This document shows, in pieces, positions 44,901 to 52,793 of a DNA stretch of 64,000 nucleotides. The first letter of the stretch is position 1, and each line of letters opens with the position of its first letter. The notes under the pieces were generated by a model, which saw only the letters and a list, made by a program, of their open reading frames with translations, did no database searches and was not told the DNA's origin. Made by a program: the position numbers and the translations under genes. Source of the DNA: DSWT01 sp035415725. Its GTDB lineage: Bacteria > Chloroflexota > Anaerolineae > B4-G1 > SLSP01. The stretch lies in assembly GCA_035415725.1 (NCBI GenBank), contig DAOOGN010000002.1, positions 54,036 through 118,035 on the forward strand, read 5' to 3'.

Positions 44901-45644
44901 AGTGAGCAGGCCACCGGTGGCATTCTCCACGGTGAGGGTGTAAGTGTAGGACGCGCCGGGCAGCACGGCGGCGGGACCGGTTTTGGCGACGATGAGAGCG
45001 CCGCCGGGCATACCACAACTATGCGTCGGTGAGGCGCTGTGGCGAGGTGTAGGCGCTCCGGTGCTGAAATCGGCGGCGTTGTTGTCGGTATCTGTACAAC
45101 CTTCGGCCGCGCGAAGCGCTGCTGTGGTGTTGGTCAGGGCTGGTGCGGGTCCGCTGCCTTCGTAACAGTTGGCGCTGCCGTAACCGACCATGTCCATCAA
45201 GCCGGTTGGACACGCGCCGCTGAGCGCGGTTGTGCTATTCACTAGCGCGACTTTGCCGTTGCTGCTGCTCATCGCAATGGTCCCAGTCGCATCGGGCGTC
45301 GGCAGTGGCGTCGTTCCTCCTGTCCCTTGTGCTTCTTGAACCAGATAGTATTCACCGGGTCCGATAGATCTGGAGAGGTTGGTAACTTGCCATGAGGTTC
45401 CTGTGGAAGAGGCGTACTGTACCGACCACCCTGCCAGGTCTACAGTGGCAGCGCCAGCATTAAACAGTTCAATGAAATCGTGGGTGTATGTGGCACCAGA
45501 GTTGCCGCCGCCGCCATACACCTGGCTGATACGAATGTCATTGGCCTGCGGTGCGGCTGCGACCGGCGTCGTCGGCATTCCCCAGCCGGGGAGCATACCG
45601 ACGATCCATGCCATGGTGAGTAGAATCCTTCCTAGTCTGTGCAT
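38904..45644 (-). CDS. Giant exported multidomain protein with PHP phosphoesterase domain and LPLVARNY tail
   Basis: 2246 residues, signal peptide 1-31. Order, approximate: lamin-tail domain (35-185), DUF11-like (210-330), OB-fold-like domain (335-520), DUF11 (525-645), OB-fold-like (650-835), two Big_5-type Ig domains (838-1045), a PHP/CehA-like metal phosphoesterase (1054-1360; GDIHNHTSYSDGSG, AITDHS, HINVYNT), an Ig-like/CARDB region (1395-1490), a Rossmann-like domain beginning LILIDAGHG (1490-1780), a third OB-fold-like domain (1785-1975) and two DUF11 modules, ending EWQIFLPLVARNY. It is likely a surface or secreted enzyme acting on nucleic acid or phosphoesters; that is inference. GGAGG precedes the ATG, and a TATAAT promoter lies about 80 nt upstream. 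Confidence 0.88.
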   Translation of the reverse strand: MHRLGRILLTMAWIVGMLPGWGMPTTPVAAAPQANDIRISQVYGGGGNSGATYTHDFIELFNAGAATVDLAGWSVQYASSTGTSWQVTNLSRSIGPGEYYLVQEAQGTGGTTPLPTPDATGTIAMSSSNGKVALVNSTTALSGACPTGLMDMVGYGSANCYEGSGPAPALTNTTAALRAAEGCTDTDNNAADFSTGAPTPRHSASPTHSCGMPGGALIVAKTGPAAVLPGASYTYTLTVENATGGLLTNVVLSDTLPIDVGYASSDPAGTWDAASHTITWTQATFADAATLTYTLAVTAPTTWGAVSNADYAAWAIEWVTPTSGSAVSTVVNDCGSIEKIQSNRDSSGNSLCDGYPATVEGVVYAVYPVGYAIADAAGPWHGLYIYTGSGGAKPAMGDELSVTGTVDEYFNMTELTGSSFTVLSSGNTPYAASIADVGDIATESATAESYESVLVEVNDVTVDGANLGYGEWSVTDGGASVRVNDLGYVYTPSLGDFLSTVRGMLNYANSNFKIEPRDAGDVVPGTPTGLLVSKTGPATTTAGSVFSYTLVVENQTATQLNDLVVSDTLPLDADFASAVPAGTWDAATHTITWTETTLAHDTALTVTIFVTAPTESAMLSNRSYAAWASNWLTPETGSAVNTAVLGAGVTPIAVARAAGAGWNGSIQGKVTVPPGIYRGNAFVIQDDTGGLYIYTGGTTLPAISLGDTVRVTGTLKLYNGLLEIDPMTGIANLGSGTPPDPLSLTTGAVAANEGWLVRVTGAATWSGTPPAPGASDFTVTSINDGSGGVQVFVDKDTAIDLRGYTSGQQLTIIGFVGNYNGTRQVMPRYQSDIWDMLPPQVTATYPAADASDVYPYFPITATFSKALDAATVTTETFTLEDALGPVEGAVSYDAGTRTAAFEPATALDAQTRYTATLTTGIEATHGIPMAADYVWSFTTGDEDTTAPTITGRAPAPDAADVPLSVNVVVTFSEALDPATLPGHFTLTGPYGAVPVALSYNATAFVVTLNPSSNLLPTARYTATVAADVADWAGNTLGTPSTWNFETAVEPPMSAYHGDIHNHTSYSDGSGTPTEALAAGRAAGFDFMAITDHSYAIDDSEWGDILSAVNAATVDGTFVALRGFEYTQGAEGHINVYNTVRHAVRTNTGCAYCDYTPNLEAGVTVQGFYPWLAITGTVALDDAGTVMQFNHPGWINFNDWAYHPEVGDTARLEEVGNGSGASYAFSEDEYIRSLDYGWKVGATNNADTHSTYWGTNTPHRTGVWMAALRKADLLEALRARRTFATEDANTDLYLKANGTWMGTEIPNTGAVIFEVAYADPDGEIPAALQLISDGGQVITETAPTVADFVWGFDLSITPGVHYYYVKATQADGDRIVSSPVWTTGDEDIAITDVVIQPTIPTIHNPSLLTARVTNRVAAVRSVTVTMAVNGVPIGNPLPVMVSGNADAYANFSWQPTVTGVATVTAALSGAPVGDNPDDNAGQLVLDVTDQKLPLILIDAGHGNTNAMGREMRMFIQDLSDHQYNVLKNLDALTAADLNTDTVKLLLITAPELAYTTDELNAIADYVANGGSLWLCGLADYTGKVAWANTVADRLNAILTAIETRVGTDINMRMNDDEVIDADDNNGYVFGVYWRDFPGEATTSIGVNVETITSWSLNSIRGRTVNDPLTAATSGVTIVVQGDLDPGYGPPSWYDPNHTYNEDADNQNDAYIYNPDWTHANYPSETYVQPDAIPVPMAAVADLPGVGGRIMLYGDSNDPFTTFAYTAGDGKQNELFNLQTVMWLLGQPLHKSTIAQARADAELDNTPDNLDKLVWVEGKITAAYGEFFNVLYVQDDTGGITVHAPAGDISATQYTRGTTVRVVGTIGAYNGDTEIEFFEAEMVQVLAPSTGEVAPRPFTTADAARESNEGWLVQITGTVTSKVGNEAILVDDGSGPIRAFLDGYNGDFSDIAAGDIVTVKGLIAEDGDGRCIRVRNYKMHPAIADDVTKLGSLAEITFTKTVTPTAGVYPGDEITYTLTLHNGNGVPVTGIALTDVLPWEVNFVTWIISATATVNNGVITWSGDLAGGEAVTISFRAAVRTDSFIVAHPVVNSAIFVAANFTGGSASATFYLGGVAEPTLTKTVITRGSVLPGDTVTYTLRLYNPLGVAGGVVLTDTLPTALDFDGWVVQNDASVTDDVITWSGDLGAGAFGVIIFRATLHDDPALYGQTITNTAVFVADNAAPGTAEVAFTVQQEWQIFLPLVARNY

Positions 45645-45724
45645 TTTTTCCTCCGTTTATGGATCGAGTTAAGTTGAGACCGGCAAGTAACCGGGTAAGT
45701 CTTATGTCCAGATGGGACGCAGGT

Positions 45725-45752
45725 ATTATAGCGCCCAACGGAATATGGGCAA
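45725..45752 (-). promoter_or_regulatory. Promoter of the giant exported protein gene
   Basis: On the minus strand TTGCCC (45752-45747) and TATAAT (45730-45725) are separated by 16 bp, placing the start near 45718 and a leader of about 75 nt. Confidence 0.55.
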
Positions 45753-45894
45753 TAGCTCAATGGGTATCGGGTCAATGATGGGGAAGTGCGCGGGGCGGCG
45801 GTGGCTCGGGCGGGAAGACTTTAGTGCAGTCACATAGATCCCTGAGGATGCGTTTTTCTTGACGGATTGGGCTGCCACGCTACCATGGGGGTTG

Positions 45895-46845
45895 ATGAGT
45901 AACGTTGCCGTGCGGTTGATTTCGCTGATTATGCTGCTCCAGTCGCGCCCCATGTGGAAGGTCGCCGATCTCGCCGACGAGTTGGGCGTCTCCGAGCGCA
46001 CCGTCCACCGCTATATGGGAATGCTGGAAGAGTTAGGCATCCCACTCTATTCTGAGCGCGGCCCTTACGGCGGCTTTGCTCTGGTGCGCGGCTATAAACT
46101 TCCGCCGTTGATCTTCACGGCGGAAGAAGCCACCGTGCTCTACATGGGCGCGAATCTGGTCGGCGAGGTGTGGGGGCAGACATACAAGGACGCGGTCACG
46201 GCAGTCACGGCCAAACTGGACAATGTGCTGCCCGACGATCTGCGCCAGGATGTAGCCAGCGCGCGCCAGAGCCTGGTCATCAGCGGGTTGGCGGCGCGGG
46301 ATTATCGTCCCTGGGAACCAACGATTCATACCCTGCGCAGTTGCATCATCGGACGGTGCTGTGTGCGCATCGTGTATCAGGATTTTTCCCTCGAAGAGAC
46401 CTGCCGCGACGTTGAGCCTTATGCGCTCACTTTCCATAGCGGATTGTGGTATCTGGCGGGCTTCTGCCGCCTGCGCCAGGCTATGCGCACTTTCCGTGTG
46501 GACCGCATCCAGCAGGTTACGCCGTTGAAAATTTCCTTTACCATCCCCCGCGATTTCTCGGCGCGCGATTATATCGTCCAGGCGCTGAGTTTTGAGCAAA
46601 ATTACACCGTCGTTGTCGATGTTGCGGCCGGCGTTGCGCCGCACATCCGCGAGCGTTACGGCCATTGGATGGAACTCATTGAGCATGACGATGGTTCGGT
46701 CACGGCGCGGTTTGGCGCGTCCACGCTGGAATGGGCCACAGGCTGGGTGCTCAGCTACGGCGAGGCCGTGCGGGTGCTCGAACCGGCGGAACTGGTCGCC
46801 CGGGTGCGCACCGCCGCCGGGGCCATCCTTCGCCAGTACCCGTAG
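45895..46845 (+). CDS. HTH_11/WYL-domain transcription regulator
   Basis: 316 residues from ATG 45895. The N-terminal winged helix (VADLADELGVSERTVHRYMGMLEELGIPLY) is the DeoR/HTH_11 type. The C-terminal two thirds match WYL regulators: a central linker, RIVYQDFSLEETCRDVEPYALTFHSGLWYLAGFC around the WYL position (here LWYL) and FRVDRIQQVTPL, then the WCX extension. WYL domains sense small ligands or nucleic acid fragments. It is transcribed divergently from the giant exported protein gene and may control it; no operator was identified. Confidence 0.85.
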   Translation: MSNVAVRLISLIMLLQSRPMWKVADLADELGVSERTVHRYMGMLEELGIPLYSERGPYGGFALVRGYKLPPLIFTAEEATVLYMGANLVGEVWGQTYKDAVTAVTAKLDNVLPDDLRQDVASARQSLVISGLAARDYRPWEPTIHTLRSCIIGRCCVRIVYQDFSLEETCRDVEPYALTFHSGLWYLAGFCRLRQAMRTFRVDRIQQVTPLKISFTIPRDFSARDYIVQALSFEQNYTVVVDVAAGVAPHIRERYGHWMELIEHDDGSVTARFGASTLEWATGWVLSYGEAVRVLEPAELVARVRTAAGAILRQYP

Positions 46846-47117
46846 GATGGCCTTGAAGCGCTCGGCCTCGCTTCCGCGCCAACGTTGCAGGGCTCACACG
46901 GCTTTTCAGGGTGATGATGACAAGGGGTCAGCGGGCGGGTGACGGCAGACCGTCTCCTTCCGTCAGACGTGAAGCGCCGCGCGCCGGTAGCCAAAATACG
47001 GCTGAAACTGGCGTCATCCTGGTTCACCGGGCTTGCCGAAGTTGGAAGTTCAGGTAGCATGAAAGTATCTATCGTGCCCAACGTTCATGGCTTAAAGGCG
47101 TGAAAGGATGGTGCCCC

Positions 47118-50100
47118 ATGGAAAAGTCTCGCTTGCTGGTGATGGGGAACGAGTACACGGCGGTCCACGATGTCGTTGCCGGGTTGCGGGCTGCCGATTA
47201 CCAGGTGGAGGGTGTAGTGACGCCGATGGAAGCGTTGGCCGATCATCCCACATGGGCGGCGGCGCCGGCGGCGATCGTGATCGATGTGGCGCCCGACAAC
47301 GCGCTCGCTAGCCTGCAAGTCGTCGAAAAACTCCGCGCCGGCCTCGATACGCCGATTCTCTATCTCGCTTTTGCCGCGGATGCGCTCCTTTTGCAACGCG
47401 CCGGTCTCACGGCACCTTCCGGCTATCTTCTCAAACCCCTTCAGGCGGACGAGTTGTGCCGCGCCGTCGCCGAGATGTTGTACCGGCATGCCAGTGAGAA
47501 AAAGCTGGCCGAGCGTGAGGCAAGTTATCGCGGCCTTTTCGAGGATGCGCCTTTCTCGGTGTGGGAGGAAGATTTCAGCGCCGTCAAAGCCTATCTCGAC
47601 GGGCTGGGCATGTCGGTAGAGGAGTTGGAGAGCTGCCTGCGTCACAACCCGGATGTGGTGCAGCATTGCGCTTCCCTCGTCAAAATCGTGAATATCAACC
47701 AGGCTTCGGCGGTGTTGTTCGGTGCTGCGGATAAAACCGCACTGTTGCCGGGGCTGGAGAAACTGTTTGTCGAACAATCCCTGGCCGTTTTTGCCGATGA
47801 ACTGATCGCCTTTTCCCGCCGGCAACAGCGTTTCGAGAGCTATATTGTGGGGCGCAAGCTGAACGGCGAATTGATGGACACACTGTTCCAGGCGACCCTC
47901 GTCTCCGGTTATGAGGATACGTGGGGCAAGGTGTTTATCACGGCCACCGACATCACGGCGCGCAAGGCGGCGGAAGAGGCACTGTTGCAAGAGCATCGGT
48001 TGCTGCGCGCCGTGGTGGACAATCTGCCCGACGCGATCTATGTGAAAGACCTGCAAGGGCGCAAAACACTGGCGAACCGGGCGGACCTGGATAACATGGG
48101 CATCGCTACGGAAGAGGAAGTATTGGGTAAGACCGATGCCGACATTTTCCCGCCGGAGGTAGCGGCGCACTTCGATACCATTGATCAGCAGGTGTTCAGC
48201 ACGGGGAAACCGCGGCTCAACCATGAGGAATTCCTCTGCAACCGCGAGGGGCGGTGTGTCTGGTTGCTCAGCTCCAAACTGCCGCTCAGGGATTCAGCGG
48301 GACAGGTGGTCGGACTGGTGGGCATCGGTCGTGACATCACCGAGCGCAAACGCATGGAACTGGAACGCAATTTGACTATGGCGTTGCTGCACGTGATCAA
48401 TGAGAAAGAGGATGTGCTCGATCTCATTCGCGCCGTCCTGGACTTGCTGCAGCACGAGTTGGACTATGAAGCCATAGGCGCGCGTCTCCGGCAAGGGGGT
48501 GATTTTCCGTACTACGAGACGCGGGGATTTCCGCCTGAGTTTGTGGAGGCCGAAAGTTCACTGTGCGGGATCGATCAGCGGGGCGAGCTGCTGCGCGACA
48601 GGACGGATAATCCCGTGTTGGAATGTGTATGTGGCGATATCCTCTGCGGGCGTTTTAATCCGGCATTGCCGTTCTTTACCGCGCATGGCAGCTTTTGGAC
48701 CAACAGTACCACCGCCTTACTGACTTCGATGCGTGAAGCAGACCGGCCGGCGCGCCTGTGCCGTTACTGCAACGGCGCCGGCTATGAATCCGTAGCGCTG
48801 ATCCCTTTGCGCGCCGGCCCCGAGATGCTGGGATTGTTGCAGTTCAATGACCGGCGTCCGGGGCGTTTCAATGCCCAAACGGTGGCTTTGTTGGAGCGTC
48901 TGGCCGACAGTCTGGCTACTGCGATTGCCCACCGGCGCGCTGAAGAAGCGCTGCGCGAGAGCGAAGCTCGGTACCGTGCCCTGGTTGACGCAACGACCGA
49001 TGCGATTTACGGGCATTATGTGAGCGCGGATGGTCTGCCTGGACAGATCTTTGAGGTAAACGAGGTGGCGTGCCGGATGCTGGGGTACACACGCGAGGAA
49101 TTGCTGCGCATGGTGATCCCCGAAGTTGATGCACCTGACTCCGACGTGGATACCCGGGCTGTGGTACGCGAATTAAAAGCGGGCAAGGATGTGCTGTTTT
49201 CGCAGACACATCTCACGCGCGATGGGCGACATCTGCCGGTGGAAGTTCACGCGCGCATGGCGACATACAAAGGGAGACTGGCGATTTTCTCGACGGTACG
49301 AGATATCAGCGAACGGCAACGCGCTGAAGCGGAGCGCCGGCAGGCGGAAGCGGCGCTCAAACGTAGTGAAGCGACGTTGCGCAGCATCTTCCGCGCCGCC
49401 TCCATCGGCATCGGCCTGGTCTCTAACCGCATCCTCTTGCAGGTGAACGATCACATTTGTGAGATGACGGGATACACATCCGCCGAACTGATCGGGCAAA
49501 ACGCCCGTATGCTCTATCCCACCGCTGAAGATTTCGAGCACACCGGGGTGGAAGGATATCGTCAGATCCATGAAGGCGGGACCGTCACCGTTGAAACGCG
49601 CTGGCGACGCAAGGATGGCGAGATTCTTGATGTGTGGCTCAGTTCGACGCCTCTTGATCCGACGGACCTGGATGCCGGGGTCACGTTTACCGTTTTGGAT
49701 ATTACCGGGCGCAAACGGGCCAGGCGCGAGCGCGAGCGTTTGCTGGATCAAGTGCAAGAACAGACCCGGCAGATGCAGCAGATCATGGACACGGTTCCCG
49801 AAGGCGTCGTGCTGCTGGACGCTGCACTGCGCCTGCTGCTGTGTAACCCCTCCGCCGTTACCTATCTGCCGATTTTAACGTCCACGCCGACCTGGGAAGC
49901 CGGGCAAATGTTGACCCAGCTTGGCGGACATCCCCTGGCCGAACTGCTCAGCCCGCCGCCCCATGGGTTGTGGCATGAAGTGAACGTAAAGCAGTTTCAT
50001 TTCCAGATCACCGCACGCGCCATCGAGACTGACCCGATGCGGGGTGGTTGGGTGCTGGTGATTCGCGATGCGACCGAGGAACATGCCTTTCACGAGACGG

Positions 50101-51251
50101 TGCAGCGCCAGGAGCGACTGGCAACGGTGGGACAGCTCGCCGCCGGCATCGCTCACGATTTCAACAACATCCTGGCAGGAATCGTGCTCTACAGTCAAAT
50201 GTCCCTGCGGACGCCGGGCCTTTCGCCTCAACTGCAAGAGCGCCTGACGATCATCACAGACCAGGCGCACCGCGCCGCTACCCTTATCAACCAAATTCTG
50301 GACTTTAGTCGCAGTTCTGTCTTGGATCGTTTGCCGTTGGACCTCGTCCCCTTGTTGAAAGAACAGGTTAAGCTGTGGGAACGCACGCTGCCGGAAAGCA
50401 TCCAGGTCACGTTCACCTACGACGTGGATGCTTACATCGTCAATGCCGATCCAACACGGATGCAGCAAGTGTTTATGAACCTGGTGCTCAACGCGCGTGA
50501 TGCCATGCCGGAAGGCGGAAAGCTCTGCATCGATCTAAAGCGTTGGCATTTTGCCACAGCAAAACAGACGCCGCTGCCCGATATGCCGCCGGGGGATTGG
50601 GTGGAGGTGTCGGTGACGGACACCGGCGGGGGTATTCCCGATCATGTTTTGCCTTATATCTACGATCCCTTCTTCACGACTAAACCGGCAGGCAAAGGCA
50701 CCGGCCTGGGATTATCGCAAGTGTACGGCATCATCTCCAGCCACGCCGGCTACATTGATGTCAAAACGCAGGTAGGGGTAGGAACGACGTTTACTCTGTA
50801 CTTGCCGGCGCTGGCGTTGCCGGAATCGCCGCCGCCCGTCGTCTTCGACGATCTCCCTATGGGCCACGGCGAGACGATTCTGGTGGTCGAAGACAACGCC
50901 GCTGCGCGCGCGGCCATCGTCGCCAGCCTGGAACTGCTCAACTACCATGTCTTAGAAGCGGCCAATGGAAAGATTGCGCTGGAAGTTTTCACCGCGCACC
51001 GTGAGGATATTGCCGTGGTGTTGACCGACCTGGTGATGGCGGAAATGGGTGGCAAGGCACTAGCTCAGGCGTTGCGCCGTCAGGACCCGGCGGCACGCGT
51101 TGTCGTGATGACCGGACATCCGTTGACGGAGGAACGCGAGGCTCTGCGCGATATAGGCGTACTGGCGTGGATTCAAAAGCCACCGGAGCTGGCGCATCTT
51201 GCCGAGGTGATGCTAGATGCCTGTTCAGGTGCAGCACACTTTGACCCTTAA
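47118..51251 (+). CDS. Hybrid sensor histidine kinase (REC-PAS-GAF-PAS-HisKA-HATPase-REC)
   Basis: 1377 residues from ATG 47118. Order: receiver-like domain 4-120 (D56 retained), PAS regions at ~130-265 and 290-415, a GAF domain ~420-610 with a Cys-rich stretch (CVCGDILC, later CRYCNGAG), PAS at ~615-745, 750-880 and probably 885-985, then HisKA with H1013 in GIAHDFNN, an HATPase with N-box NLVLNARDAM (~1121) and DTGGGIPD (~1167), and a receiver with D1304 in LTDLVM. No membrane helix is seen, so it is a cytoplasmic phosphorelay hub. The cysteines could bind a metal or respond to redox state. No separate response regulator lies nearby. It converges with LarA and the aldolase remnant. Confidence 0.93.
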   Translation: MEKSRLLVMGNEYTAVHDVVAGLRAADYQVEGVVTPMEALADHPTWAAAPAAIVIDVAPDNALASLQVVEKLRAGLDTPILYLAFAADALLLQRAGLTAPSGYLLKPLQADELCRAVAEMLYRHASEKKLAEREASYRGLFEDAPFSVWEEDFSAVKAYLDGLGMSVEELESCLRHNPDVVQHCASLVKIVNINQASAVLFGAADKTALLPGLEKLFVEQSLAVFADELIAFSRRQQRFESYIVGRKLNGELMDTLFQATLVSGYEDTWGKVFITATDITARKAAEEALLQEHRLLRAVVDNLPDAIYVKDLQGRKTLANRADLDNMGIATEEEVLGKTDADIFPPEVAAHFDTIDQQVFSTGKPRLNHEEFLCNREGRCVWLLSSKLPLRDSAGQVVGLVGIGRDITERKRMELERNLTMALLHVINEKEDVLDLIRAVLDLLQHELDYEAIGARLRQGGDFPYYETRGFPPEFVEAESSLCGIDQRGELLRDRTDNPVLECVCGDILCGRFNPALPFFTAHGSFWTNSTTALLTSMREADRPARLCRYCNGAGYESVALIPLRAGPEMLGLLQFNDRRPGRFNAQTVALLERLADSLATAIAHRRAEEALRESEARYRALVDATTDAIYGHYVSADGLPGQIFEVNEVACRMLGYTREELLRMVIPEVDAPDSDVDTRAVVRELKAGKDVLFSQTHLTRDGRHLPVEVHARMATYKGRLAIFSTVRDISERQRAEAERRQAEAALKRSEATLRSIFRAASIGIGLVSNRILLQVNDHICEMTGYTSAELIGQNARMLYPTAEDFEHTGVEGYRQIHEGGTVTVETRWRRKDGEILDVWLSSTPLDPTDLDAGVTFTVLDITGRKRARRERERLLDQVQEQTRQMQQIMDTVPEGVVLLDAALRLLLCNPSAVTYLPILTSTPTWEAGQMLTQLGGHPLAELLSPPPHGLWHEVNVKQFHFQITARAIETDPMRGGWVLVIRDATEEHAFHETVQRQERLATVGQLAAGIAHDFNNILAGIVLYSQMSLRTPGLSPQLQERLTIITDQAHRAATLINQILDFSRSSVLDRLPLDLVPLLKEQVKLWERTLPESIQVTFTYDVDAYIVNADPTRMQQVFMNLVLNARDAMPEGGKLCIDLKRWHFATAKQTPLPDMPPGDWVEVSVTDTGGGIPDHVLPYIYDPFFTTKPAGKGTGLGLSQVYGIISSHAGYIDVKTQVGVGTTFTLYLPALALPESPPPVVFDDLPMGHGETILVVEDNAAARAAIVASLELLNYHVLEAANGKIALEVFTAHREDIAVVLTDLVMAEMGGKALAQALRRQDPAARVVVMTGHPLTEEREALRDIGVLAWIQKPPELAHLAEVMLDACSGAAHFDP

Positions 51252-51376
51252 GGCGCCACTTCAGCCTGACAGCGCGTCGCCATCTCTCGCGCGGCGTCGA
51301 GCAGCATCTTTGTATCCAGCCCCACGGAGATGAAGCGGAAGCCTTGCGCGACACGCTGCGCCACTTCGCCGGAGAG
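51248..51376 (-). pseudogene. 3' remnant of an HpcH/HpaI-type aldolase gene
   Basis: Directly after the TAA of the LarA-like gene, the same minus-strand frame stays open for 42 codons to a TAA at 51248. It encodes VAQRVAQGFRFISVGLD and TKMLLDAAREMA, which is the C-terminal end of HpcH/HpaI aldolases (a helix, the G-[FY]-R-F-[IV]-x-V-G strand, then the final helix). There is no start codon or upstream part. The likeliest story is a deletion that removed most of the aldolase gene and joined its tail to larA. Confidence 0.65.
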
Positions 51377-52669
51377 TTACAAACTTTTTACCATCGGCAG
51401 CGTCAACAGCGCGTGGGGGACGATGAGCACGTCCAGTACGCTTCCCAAATCCGCGACGACGATCCGCCATGCCTCTTCCATGGTCTGCGCCGGAATCATT
51501 TTGCACGCGGTGACGATCTCCGGACATTCGCTGCCGACGATGATGACGTGGCATTGTTCCAGGACTTTTGCCATGACAAACGCGCGCTGGCCGCCGGGAG
51601 GGTAGCCATTGGCGCGCGCCTCGTCGAGGATGGAGGGCACGTCAGGGGCGTCGCGCATGGCGGCCAGAAACCGCTGTTCACCGACGCCTGCGCCCGCGCC
51701 TTCCTGACAACGCGCCGGCGTGATGTAATAGCCGCCCGGTCGCACGACCGGCGTCGGCGCAAAGTGCAAGTATGAAGGAGCACGGCTGGCCTGGTAGAGA
51801 TTGACGTCTTTGGGAAAGCCTACGCCGCCAATGGCGACATCGACCTGCTGGGGAATGGCTACCTCGTACATAGCCCGTGCAAACTCGACCAGACGCCGGT
51901 GTGTTTCGACCGGCTCGCCGGCCATCACACACACGACGTGCCCGTCGTCATCCAGCACGGCGTTGATGATGAAGCGTAGCCCGGCGCGTAACGCTGCTGC
52001 GGTGATGGCTTCGTGAAAGGGGTTGCCCTCGATTTGTCCCAAACGGGTGTGAGGATCGTCTATAAAGCGTGGACTGTGGCTGTAGGCGATTAACGCCTCG
52101 CCTGCTGCGCCGACGGCGACCGTCTTGCGCCCGCCCGAATATCCGGCATATTGATGCGGCTCGACGATCCCTGTAGCGATGAGGACATCCGCCTCATACG
52201 CGGCTCTGTGCACGGAGAGCGGGATGCCGTTGACTGCACCCAAATCGACCAACGCGGCGGGGTTTTGCGGTTCATTATCGATCACCCGGTAGTGGTCGAC
52301 TACCGCCTGACCCAGCCTGGCAACCTTCTCGGCGTGAGTGCTCGGACGGTGCATGCCGATTCCACACAAGAGGGTGATGTCTTTGTTGTCCACCCCGGCC
52401 TGTTCCAGCTCACGCAAAAGGGGCGGAATCAGCACAGGGTCAGGGCAGGCGCGGGTGCTGTCGGTGAAGACGATGCAGACGGTATCGCCTGGGCGGGCCA
52501 GGTCGCGCAACGGTGGCACATTCACCGGTTCGGCCAGGGCGGCCTCTATGGCCGCCGGTACGTTTTCCAGGGGCGGCAGTCGTTTGGATTCAACCAGCCG
52601 TCCGCGCATACCGGGGAGCAGGTTAAATTCGAGGGTAGTGGTGCTGTAGGGAACGCGATAGGGTATCAT
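51377..52669 (-). CDS. LarA-like nickel-dependent racemase/epimerase
   Basis: 430 residues from ATG 52669, the usual LarA length; AGGA lies 5 nt upstream. Features: VFTDSTRACPD, GIGMHRPST (His of the active site) and ATGIVEPHQYAGYSGGRKTVAVG (in parts), holding the second His and the lysine that binds the nickel-pincer cofactor, then SHSPRF. LarA family enzymes racemise lactate or other 2-hydroxyacids. No larB, larC or larE for cofactor synthesis lies in the window, so they must be elsewhere or the substrate differs. The neighbouring aldolase remnant suggests a former hydroxyacid or sugar-acid pathway cluster. Confidence 0.85.
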   Translation of the reverse strand: MIPYRVPYSTTTLEFNLLPGMRGRLVESKRLPPLENVPAAIEAALAEPVNVPPLRDLARPGDTVCIVFTDSTRACPDPVLIPPLLRELEQAGVDNKDITLLCGIGMHRPSTHAEKVARLGQAVVDHYRVIDNEPQNPAALVDLGAVNGIPLSVHRAAYEADVLIATGIVEPHQYAGYSGGRKTVAVGAAGEALIAYSHSPRFIDDPHTRLGQIEGNPFHEAITAAALRAGLRFIINAVLDDDGHVVCVMAGEPVETHRRLVEFARAMYEVAIPQQVDVAIGGVGFPKDVNLYQASRAPSYLHFAPTPVVRPGGYYITPARCQEGAGAGVGEQRFLAAMRDAPDVPSILDEARANGYPPGGQRAFVMAKVLEQCHVIIVGSECPEIVTACKMIPAQTMEEAWRIVVADLGSVLDVLIVPHALLTLPMVKSL

Positions 52670-52793
52670 AGAGTCCTGCGTCGGGCAGTCTTTCGCCAAT
52701 GTATTCAGGCATGCACGACAGCGCATCCGCCCATCCTGTCCATCACGTCGCCCCACGCCGGTCCCCCGTGGACGGATGAACCGTCGGCCGTCG

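Noticed and set aside
47085..48224. Minus-strand frame of 379 codons under the histidine kinase
   Set aside because: Antisense to an unambiguous receiver/PAS region and without recognisable motif.
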